5,164 bases of DNA from Thermodesulfobacteriota bacterium (lineage in GTDB: Bacteria; Desulfobacterota; Desulfocorpusculales; Desulfocorpusculum). The notes under the pieces were generated by a model, which worked only from the letters and a program-made list of their open reading frames with translations, did not search any database and was not told where the DNA came from. Shown in pieces: positions 1 to 5,164 of the stretch (its first letter is position 1; each line of letters begins with the position of its first letter). Location: the NCBI GenBank assembly GCA_028275295.1, contig JAPWUY010000178.1, forward strand, positions 1 to 5,164, written 5' to 3'. Made by a program: the position numbers and the translations under genes.

Positions 1-1
1 G

Positions 2-889
2 AAGATCGATAAGAGGATAGAGGAGATCAGAGAGCTCTTTGCAAGAGTAGCAGATGTGGAGGAGGAAAGACCCGTCCAGGAAGGGGACTTGGTGTTGTGC
101 AAGATGAGGACCCTCGTTGATGGTGAGCCACTGGGTCCTAAAGAGGGTGAGGAAAGGCTTCTGGAGATAAAGGAGGGGGAGGAAGACGAGAGGCTTCACA
201 AGTCATTGATCGGGAAAAGACCCGGAGAGACTCTCGAGATCCCCCGGAGGTTCCCAGATGACTACAAGGTAGCATCCCTGGCTGGAAAAGAGGGGAAGCT
301 CGAGGTAAAGGTGATATCCATAAAGCGGAAGATCCTCCCCGAGCTCAACGACGAGTTCGCAAAGAGGCTTGGGGAATATGAAAATCTGGAAGCTCTGAGA
401 GCTGGGGTGAGAAGGGAACTCGAGGAAGAAGAGCGAAGGAGATTGGAAGAGAGAACCAGGAAGAGGCTGATGGAGCAGCTTCTGGAAAAGTACGATTTCG
501 AGGTCCCGGAAAGCCTTGTCGCTGAGGAGCTCGAGGCCATAATGAATAGTGTTAGGAGGAAGATGGCCGTATACGGAATCGATCGAGGTGATGCTCAGGG
601 GTTTGTGGAGCAGATGAGGGAAAGCTATCGGGAGGAGGCGAGGAAGAACGTTCGCTCTTCGTTGATATTGAGAGCCATAGCCCAAAAGGAGAAGCTGGAG
701 GTTACGGAGGCCCATCTGAGAAAGGCGATGGCGAGAATCGCGAGGGAAACAGGCAGGGACCTTTCCGAGGTGGAGAGGATCTACTCCTCCAGAGAGGAAG
801 CGCTGGAAAGGCTCAAGGAGTCGGTGCTCGAGGAGCTCGCGCTTGATTTCCTGAGGCAGAAGGCTAAAATGGTAGCTAGTGGAGCATGA
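2..889 (+). CDS. tig: Trigger factor, ribosome-associated chaperone (5' end missing)
   Basis: This is the C-terminal 295 residues of trigger factor, the cytosolic chaperone that binds the ribosome exit tunnel and shields nascent chains. The frame is open from base 2, so the GTG at 56 is an internal Val codon and not a start. The N-terminal ribosome-binding domain lies upstream of the window. Visible residues about 20-108 are the FKBP-like PPIase domain (EGDLV near 28, LIGKRPGE near 69, FPDDY near 84, LAGKEG near 93). The family junction PELNDEFAKRLGE follows at about 113-125. The rest is the helical, Glu/Arg-rich C-terminal chaperone domain, ending ALDFLRQKAKM before TGA 887-889. Oddity: the PPIase segment lacks the usual IPGFE-type motif, so isomerase activity may be weak (inference). 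clpP follows closely, the usual neighbour of tig. Identity is very likely; only the N-terminus is unseen. Confidence 0.95.
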   Translation, partial: KIDKRIEEIRELFARVADVEEERPVQEGDLVLCKMRTLVDGEPLGPKEGEERLLEIKEGEEDERLHKSLIGKRPGETLEIPRRFPDDYKVASLAGKEGKLEVKVISIKRKILPELNDEFAKRLGEYENLEALRAGVRRELEEEERRRLEERTRKRLMEQLLEKYDFEVPESLVAEELEAIMNSVRRKMAVYGIDRGDAQGFVEQMRESYREEARKNVRSSLILRAIAQKEKLEVTEAHLRKAMARIARETGRDLSEVERIYSSREEALERLKESVLEELALDFLRQKAKMVASGA

Positions 890-890
890 T

Positions 891-894
891 GGAG
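891..894 (+). promoter_or_regulatory. Ribosome binding site for the upstream clpP start (ATG 903)
   Basis: GGAG lies 8 bases before ATG 903, just past the tig stop at 887-889. It supports initiation of the long form of ClpP. It is weaker than the AGGAGG that precedes the alternative GTG start at 930. Confidence 0.5.
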
Positions 895-902
895 AATAGA
901 AG

Positions 903-1529
903 ATGGCTTCGGAAGAGGAGGTATTCGAAGTGCCCCTTATCCCCATCGTAATAGAACAGAGTGGCCGCGGAGAGAGGGCCTACGACATATATTCGAGATT
1001 GCTCAAGGAGAGGATAATCTTCCTCGGGAGCCCTGTGACCGATGAGGTCGCGAACCTCATCATCGCTCAGATACTCTTTCTGGAATCCGAGGATCCTGAC
1101 AAGGACATCCATTTCTACATAAACACCCCCGGTGGGTTGGTCACCGCTGGGATGGCCATTTACGATACCATGCAGTACGTGAAGCCCCCCATATCAACCC
1201 TTTGCATAGGTCAGGCGGCCAGTATGGGGGCTGTTCTTCTAGCAGCTGGGACTCCGGGGAAGAGATTCGCCTTGCCCCATTCGAGGATCCTAATTCATCA
1301 GCCCATGGGGGGGTTTCAAGGCCCGGCCTCTGATGTGGAGATCCACGCCAAGGAGATCCTCAGGATGAGGGAGGAGCTCAACCAAATTCTGGCCAAGCAC
1401 ACTGGTCAGCCAGTGGAGAGGATAAGGGAGGATACGGACAGAGATTTCTTCATGACCGGTGAACAGGCCAAGGAGTACGGGATTATCGACGAAGTCATTA
1501 CCCGGAAGCATCCCCTAAAAGGATCTTGA
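903..1529 (+). CDS. clpP: ATP-dependent Clp protease proteolytic subunit ClpP (start 903 or 930)
   Basis: ClpP is the serine peptidase that forms a double heptameric barrel and degrades proteins fed to it by ClpX. Coordinates give the longest form, 208 residues. In that numbering the catalytic triad is Ser107 (GQAASMG), His132 (LIHQPMGG) and Asp181 (TDRD), with the same spacing as E. coli ClpP. NTPGG at 74-78 is the oxyanion-hole loop. The family N-terminus of mature ClpP corresponds to [20 protein letters not shown] from residue 11. Residues 1-10 ([10 protein letters not shown]) are therefore either a short propeptide or not translated. GTG 930 (Val10) has AGGAGG 8 bases upstream and would give a 199-residue protein beginning MPLIPIV; I lean toward that start. 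The gene lies 13 bases after tig, and its stop is 4 bases before clpX, which fits an operon making protease and unfoldase together. Family identity is essentially certain. Confidence 0.98.
   Translation: MASEEEVFEVPLIPIVIEQSGRGERAYDIYSRLLKERIIFLGSPVTDEVANLIIAQILFLESEDPDKDIHFYINTPGGLVTAGMAIYDTMQYVKPPISTLCIGQAASMGAVLLAAGTPGKRFALPHSRILIHQPMGGFQGPASDVEIHAKEILRMREELNQILAKHTGQPVERIREDTDRDFFMTGEQAKEYGIIDEVITRKHPLKGS
916..921 (+). promoter_or_regulatory. Strong Shine-Dalgarno (AGGAGG) for the internal clpP start GTG 930
   Basis: AGGAGG is a perfect Shine-Dalgarno core, 8 bases before GTG 930. It also lies in frame within the Glu-Glu-Val codons of the long form. Glu-rich coding sequence can produce GAGGAG by chance, so its presence alone is not proof. 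The start it serves falls exactly where conserved ClpP sequence begins, which makes it credible. Confidence 0.5.
1517..1523 (+). promoter_or_regulatory. Ribosome binding site for clpX
   Basis: AAAAGGA lies inside the last codons of clpP, 10 bases before ATG 1534. It supports that start and suggests translation of clpX is coupled to termination of clpP at 1527-1529. Confidence 0.5.
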
Positions 1530-1533
1530 TCCC

Positions 1534-2781
1534 ATGAAAAGAAACCACAGGAGCAACGAGCTATTTTGCAGTTTTTGCGGGAAGAGCCAGTCCGAGGTCC
1601 GAAAGCTCATCGCAGGTCCGGCTGTTTACATCTGTGACGAGTGCATCGAACTGTGCAAGGACATAATTGCGGAGGAGTACGAGAAGGAGGAAAAGCACAG
1701 AAGGCGGTCCGAGGTCCCAAAGCCTCAGGAGATAAAGGAGTTCCTGGACCAGTATGTCATAGGTCAAGAGAGGGCCAAGAAGATCCTCGCCGTTGCTGTG
1801 CACAACCATTACAGGAGGATAGAGTTCAAAGGGGATCTGGACGGGGTGGAGCTCCAGAAGAGCAACATTCTCCTTCTGGGCCCGACTGGTAGCGGCAAGA
1901 CATTGCTGGCCCAGACCCTGGCTCGTTTTCTCAATGTTCCTTTCACCATAGCCGACGCCACAAGCCTCACGGAGGCAGGATACGTGGGGGAGGATGTGGA
2001 GAATATCATCCTCAGCCTCCTTCAGGTGGCGGATTTCGACGTGGAGAAGGCCTCGAGGGGCATAGTTTACATAGACGAGATAGATAAGATAGCCAGGAAA
2101 GGGGACAACCCGTCCATTACAAGAGATGTCTCTGGGGAGGGAGTCCAGCAAGCCCTCCTGAAGATCATAGAAGGGACCATAGCCAATGTCCCTCCCAAGG
2201 GTGGCCGCAAGCATCCTCAACAAGAGTTCATCCAGGTGGACACCACGAACATCCTCTTCATATGCGGAGGGGCATTCGTTGATCTGGAGAAGATCATCCA
2301 GCAGAGGATCGGGAAGAAGAGTCTGGGTTTCGGCGCGGACATAAGGTCCGAGGGAGAGAAGCGCACTGGCGAGCTGCTGGCCCAGGTGCAGCCAGAGGAT
2401 CTTCTCAAGTTCGGTTTGATTCCCGAGTTCATTGGCAGGTTACCCGTAATAGCCACTCTTGACGAGTTGGATGAGGATGCCCTCGTGAGGATTCTCAAAG
2501 AGCCCAAAAATGCCCTCGTGAAACAATACCAAAAGCTCTTCGAGTTCGAGAACGTGAAGTTGCAATTCACCGAGGAAGCCCTCAGAGCAGTAGCCAGGGA
2601 AGCCCTCAAAAGAAAGAGTGGGGCCAGAGGCCTAAGGTCGATCCTCGAGAACATAATGCTCGACCTGATGTACGAGATTCCATCCAGGCCCGAGATAAGA
2701 GAGTGCATAATAACGGAGGATGCAGTGCTGCAGAAGGGGCCTCCTCTCTTGATCTATCAGGATGAGGTGGAATCGGCCTGA
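1534..2781 (+). CDS. clpX: ATP-dependent Clp protease ATP-binding subunit ClpX
   Basis: ClpX is a hexameric AAA+ unfoldase that recognises substrates, translocates them and docks on ClpP. At 415 residues it is full length. The N-terminal zinc-binding dimerisation domain has Cys12, Cys15, Cys34 and Cys37. The AAA+ module shows Walker A GPTGSGKT (116-123), pore loop GYVG (149-152), Walker B IVYIDEID (177-184, with Asp181 and Glu182), pore-2 loop region RDVSGEG (197-203) and the RKH loop (225-227). The arginine finger is Arg302 in [11 protein letters not shown], and sensor 2 is Arg365 in GARGLR. The ClpP-docking loop, IGF in E. coli, reads LGF here (264-266), a conservative change that I take to be functional. 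The start is supported by AAAAGGA upstream and by the typical short lead before the first CxxC. It sits 4 bases after clpP. After its stop come 166 bases before lon with no U-tract terminator visible. Confidence 0.98.
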   Translation: MKRNHRSNELFCSFCGKSQSEVRKLIAGPAVYICDECIELCKDIIAEEYEKEEKHRRRSEVPKPQEIKEFLDQYVIGQERAKKILAVAVHNHYRRIEFKGDLDGVELQKSNILLLGPTGSGKTLLAQTLARFLNVPFTIADATSLTEAGYVGEDVENIILSLLQVADFDVEKASRGIVYIDEIDKIARKGDNPSITRDVSGEGVQQALLKIIEGTIANVPPKGGRKHPQQEFIQVDTTNILFICGGAFVDLEKIIQQRIGKKSLGFGADIRSEGEKRTGELLAQVQPEDLLKFGLIPEFIGRLPVIATLDELDEDALVRILKEPKNALVKQYQKLFEFENVKLQFTEEALRAVAREALKRKSGARGLRSILENIMLDLMYEIPSRPEIRECIITEDAVLQKGPPLLIYQDEVESA

Positions 2782-2796
2782 GGATTGCGGGAGAGG

Positions 2797-2824
2797 CGAG
2801 GCTTCTGGGGGTGTCCCCTCCTCG
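2797..2824 (+). repeat. Nested inverted repeat after clpX
   Basis: The outer arms CGAGG (2797-2801) and CCTCG (2820-2824) enclose inner arms GGGG (2807-2810) and CCCC (2815-2818) with loop GTGT. The outer stem can gain two G-U pairs. The left internal bulge is five bases and the right one base, so the structure is imperfect. No run of T follows, so I do not call it a terminator. It could stabilise the clpX 3' end or have no function. Confidence 0.35.
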
Positions 2825-2870
2825 TTGACCCCAAGCGAAAAGTCCAGGCGTGCGCGTGAAGAGTCTTGTG

Positions 2871-2888
2871 CGGCCATCAAAATGGCCG
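2871..2888 (+). repeat. Perfect 7-bp hairpin in the lon leader
   Basis: CGGCCAT (2871-2877) and ATGGCCG (2882-2888) are exact reverse complements around the tetraloop CAAA, and a flanking G-U pair is possible. It lies about 60 bases before the lon start. No T run follows, so it does not look like an intrinsic terminator. It might be an RNA stability or regulatory element, or a DNA operator half-site pair; the sequence alone does not decide. Confidence 0.5.
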
Positions 2889-2934
2889 TCGAGAATTGAG
2901 TTCCTTGCGGCCGCTCTCAAAGGCGGTCTTTGGC

Positions 2935-2939
2935 GGGAG
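2935..2939 (+). promoter_or_regulatory. Ribosome binding site for lon
   Basis: GGGAG lies 8 bases before ATG 2948. It selects ATG 2948 over the in-frame TTG at 2930, which lies upstream of this site, and over GTG 2951. The frame upstream is closed by TGA at 2897-2899. The site falls in the loop of a possible hairpin formed by 2922-2930 and 2940-2947. Confidence 0.65.
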
Positions 2940-2947
2940 AAGATTCC

Positions 2948-5164
2948 ATGGTGTTCAGAATCCACAGGTCCAAACAGGATGAATCCAATCCCCATCAGCT
3001 TCCCCTTTTGCCCCTCAGGGATGTGGTCATTTTCCCACACATGGTCATCCCCCACTTTGTGGGAAGAGGCAAGTCCATAAATGCTTTGGAGACAGCGCTC
3101 AAGGCTGAGGGCCCCATATTCCTCGTGGCCCAGAGAAACTCCAAAGACAACGATCCCACTGTAGCTCAGCTCTACACTGTGGGGACAGTGGCCAAGGTCT
3201 TGCAGATGCTGAGGCTTCCAGACGGGACTGTGAAGGTCCTGGTAGAGGGCCTGTGGAGGGCTAGGCTAGTGGATTTGGTCCAGAGCGAGCCCTGTTTCAT
3301 CGTGAGGGTGGAGAGGATTACAGGCTTTGCCCCGCGAACCCCTGAGCTAGAGGCGCTGATGAGGGCTGTGAAGGATGCCTTTCACTACTATGTGAGACTG
3401 AACAAAAAGCTCTCGCAGGAGCTTCCCAATACCATAGCCCAGATAGAGGAGGCCGATAGACTTGCAGATACAATTCTCCCCCATCTGACGGTCAAACTGG
3501 AGGAAAAGCAGAGGCTCCTAGAGCTGGTCAGTCCCCAGGAGAGACTGGAGGAACTTCTCGCCCTACTCCAAGGGGAGATAGAGATCCTGGAAATCGAGAG
3601 GAAGATAAGGGCCAGGGTCAAGAAACAGATGGAGAAGGCCCAGAGGGAGTATTATCTGAGCGAGCAGATGAGGGCTATCCAGAAGGAGATGGGGGAGAAG
3701 GACGACTTTCGAAATGAGATCGAGGAGCTTGAAAGGAGGATAAACGAAAAGAAGCTCTCTCCCGAGGCCAGGGAGAAGGCCCTCCATGAGCTCAAGAAAC
3801 TGAAGATGATGTCTCCCATGTCGGCTGAGGCCACAGTGGTCAGGAATTACATAGACTGGATATTGAGCCTTCCATGGGGAGAGTACACGGAAGAGAAGCT
3901 GGATTTGGATGAGGCGGCGAGGATCCTGGAGGAGGATCACTACGGTCTCACACAGCCCAAGGAGAGGATTCTGGAGTATTTAGCGGTACAGAGCCTCGTG
4001 GAGAAGATGAAGGGACCTATACTTTGCTTTGTCGGCCCTCCTGGGGTTGGAAAGACGTCTCTGGGGCGTTCCATTGCCAGGGCCACGGGGAGAAATTTCG
4101 TGAGACTCTCTCTGGGAGGCGTGAGGGACGAGGCCGAGATAAGGGGCCATAGGAGAACCTATGTGGGCGCTCTTCCCGGAAAGATCATCCAATCCATGAG
4201 AAAGGCCGGATCGAGTAACCCTGTGTTCCTTCTCGACGAGGTGGACAAGATGAGCATGGACTTCAGGGGCGATCCCTCAGCTGCCCTCTTGGAGGTCCTG
4301 GATCCGGAGCAGAATCACGCCTTCAACGACCACTACCTGGACTTGGATTACGATCTATCGCGGGTGATGTTCATAACAACGGCCAATACCCTCCATTCCA
4401 TCCCACCCCCCCTCCAGGACAGGATGGAGATAATAAGGCTTCCGGGCTATACCGAGGACGAAAAACTGCAGATCGCGCGGAAGTTCTTGGTTCCCAAGCA
4501 ACTCGAAGCCCATGGGCTCAAGGGCAGGGATATAAAATTTCAAGATTCGGCCCTCCTTTCCATAATAAGGCTCTATACCAGGGAAGCTGGAGTCAGGAAT
4601 TTGGAGCGGGAGATAGCGACGATTTGTAGAAAAGTGGCAAGGCGCATCCTCCAGGATATGGACACAAAGAGGGTGACCATAACTTCCAGGGGACTCGAGG
4701 GTTTCCTCGGTGTTCCCAAGTATCGTTACGGAAAGGTGGAGGAGACCGAGCACATGATCGGCCTGGCCAAGGGACTGGCGTGGACCGAGGCAGGGGGGGA
4801 ACTCCTCAACACAGAAGTGGCCATAATGCCAGGGAAGGGAAAACTCATAGTTACGGGAAAACTGGGAGATGTGATGCAGGAATCTGCCCATGCTGCTCTG
4901 AGCTACGTGCGCTCGAGAAGCAGGCTCTTGCGATTGGAGGATGACTTTTATCAGAAAATCGACATCCACATTCATGTGCCCGAGGGGGCTACCCCCAAAG
5001 ACGGTCCCTCTGCGGGAATCACAATGACCACAGCCATTGCCTCGGCAATCCTCAGGATCCCGGTTCGAGCAGACCTGGCCATGACAGGGGAGATAACATT
5101 GAGGGGGAGGGTGCTCCCGGTAGGAGGCCTCAAGGAGAAGATCCTCGCTGCCCACAGGGGCAAC
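2948..5164 (+). CDS. lon: ATP-dependent protease Lon, LonA type (3' end missing)
   Basis: Lon is a homohexameric cytosolic protease combining an AAA+ unfoldase and a Ser-Lys peptidase; it degrades misfolded and regulatory proteins. The visible 739 residues are open to the window end. The N-terminal substrate domain begins at [18 protein letters not shown] (18-35) and runs into a long coiled-coil-like Glu/Lys/Arg-rich stretch (about 185-285). [20 protein letters not shown] follows from 289. The AAA+ module has Walker A GPPGVGKT (363-370), pore loop around Tyr405-Val406, Walker B with Asp430 and Glu431, sensor-1 Asn480, probable arginine finger Arg492 and sensor-2 Arg550. In the protease domain the catalytic Ser688 is in PKDGPSAG and Lys731 in GGLKEK; their 43-residue spacing equals that in E. 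coli Lon. Only the last tens of residues are missing. The start is set by GGGAG 8 bases upstream. Lon commonly follows clpX, and no independent promoter was recognised. No frameshift or missing key residue is seen. Confidence 0.98.
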   Translation, partial: MVFRIHRSKQDESNPHQLPLLPLRDVVIFPHMVIPHFVGRGKSINALETALKAEGPIFLVAQRNSKDNDPTVAQLYTVGTVAKVLQMLRLPDGTVKVLVEGLWRARLVDLVQSEPCFIVRVERITGFAPRTPELEALMRAVKDAFHYYVRLNKKLSQELPNTIAQIEEADRLADTILPHLTVKLEEKQRLLELVSPQERLEELLALLQGEIEILEIERKIRARVKKQMEKAQREYYLSEQMRAIQKEMGEKDDFRNEIEELERRINEKKLSPEAREKALHELKKLKMMSPMSAEATVVRNYIDWILSLPWGEYTEEKLDLDEAARILEEDHYGLTQPKERILEYLAVQSLVEKMKGPILCFVGPPGVGKTSLGRSIARATGRNFVRLSLGGVRDEAEIRGHRRTYVGALPGKIIQSMRKAGSSNPVFLLDEVDKMSMDFRGDPSAALLEVLDPEQNHAFNDHYLDLDYDLSRVMFITTANTLHSIPPPLQDRMEIIRLPGYTEDEKLQIARKFLVPKQLEAHGLKGRDIKFQDSALLSIIRLYTREAGVRNLEREIATICRKVARRILQDMDTKRVTITSRGLEGFLGVPKYRYGKVEETEHMIGLAKGLAWTEAGGELLNTEVAIMPGKGKLIVTGKLGDVMQESAHAALSYVRSRSRLLRLEDDFYQKIDIHIHVPEGATPKDGPSAGITMTTAIASAILRIPVRADLAMTGEITLRGRVLPVGGLKEKILAAHRGN

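Larger units (their letters stand above)
2782..2947 (+). other. clpX-lon intergenic region / lon leader
   Basis: This 166-base gap has no convincing gene. I find no hairpin followed by a U tract, so no intrinsic terminator for clpX. I also find no paired -35/-10 for a housekeeping or sigma-32-type heat-shock promoter, and no CIRCE repeat. It does contain several inverted repeats (2797-2824, 2871-2888, 2922-2947) and the palindrome GCGGCCGC at 2907-2914. lon may be transcribed by readthrough, or from a promoter of a type I cannot recognise here. Confidence 0.6.

Noticed and set aside
56..58. GTG as a start codon for trigger factor
   Set aside because: The frame is open upstream to the window edge and encodes typical linker and PPIase-domain sequence, so this is an internal Val codon in a truncated gene.
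203..946. Long minus-strand ORF (247 codons) opposite tig
   Set aside because: It is the shadow of a Glu/Arg-rich coding strand, has no motifs, and spans the tig-clpP junction.
886..951. Short ORF starting ATGATG overlapping the tig stop (21 codons, out of frame with clpP)
   Set aside because: The nearest GGAG (881-884) is only 1-4 bases from these ATGs, too close for a normal ribosome binding site. The peptide is tiny and runs across the true clpP start.
1561..2223. Minus-strand ORF (220 codons) opposite clpX
   Set aside because: It is opposite the conserved ClpX zinc and AAA+ regions, and its translation resembles no family.
2825..2830. TTGACC as a -35 box for a lon promoter
   Set aside because: No -10-like hexamer occurs at 16-18 bases spacing; the region there is GC-rich (around GGCGTGCGCG).
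2850..3080. 76-codon + strand ORF (GTG start) spanning the lon leader and lon start
   Set aside because: From 2948 on it is out of frame with clearly conserved Lon sequence. It has no family motifs and no convincing ribosome binding site.
4355..5155. Long minus-strand ORF (266 codons) opposite lon
   Set aside because: It lies wholly opposite the conserved AAA+ and protease domains of Lon. Long antisense ORFs are expected from biased codon use, and the translation shows no recognisable family.

Overview
This window is a bacterial protein-quality-control cluster on the + strand, in the order trigger factor (tig, 5' part missing), clpP, clpX, lon (3' end missing). The gene content and order are a well-known bacterial arrangement. 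All four products are recognisable from family motifs, and I see no sign of a previously undescribed system.

Layout: 2-889 holds the last 295 residues of trigger factor (PPIase-like domain and C-terminal chaperone domain). 903-1529 is ClpP, with a competing start at GTG 930. 1534-2781 is full-length ClpX. 2782-2947 is a 166-base gap containing inverted repeats but no terminator or promoter that I can recognise. 2948-5164 is Lon from its start codon through the catalytic Ser and Lys, cut by the window edge after 739 residues. The gaps between tig and clpP (13 bases) and between clpP and clpX (4 bases) imply co-transcription of those three. lon may be read through from clpX or have its own signal in the gap.

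How the genes work together: trigger factor meets nascent chains at the ribosome. ClpX unfolds tagged or misfolded substrates and feeds them to the ClpP barrel. Lon does unfolding and proteolysis in one polypeptide. The cluster therefore covers cytosolic folding and ATP-dependent degradation.

Organism: all genes look native and share one codon style, strongly favouring AGG/AGA for Arg and often using ATA for Ile. With the Glu/Arg/Lys-rich proteins, this resembles thermophilic bacteria. The protein sequences look to me like the Desulfobacterota (former Deltaproteobacteria), but that is an impression from family memory and not a demonstrated placement.

The points most worth a second look are the clpP start, a trigger factor PPIase domain lacking the usual binding-site motif, and RNA folding potential in the lon leader, including a hairpin that would place the lon ribosome binding site in its loop.
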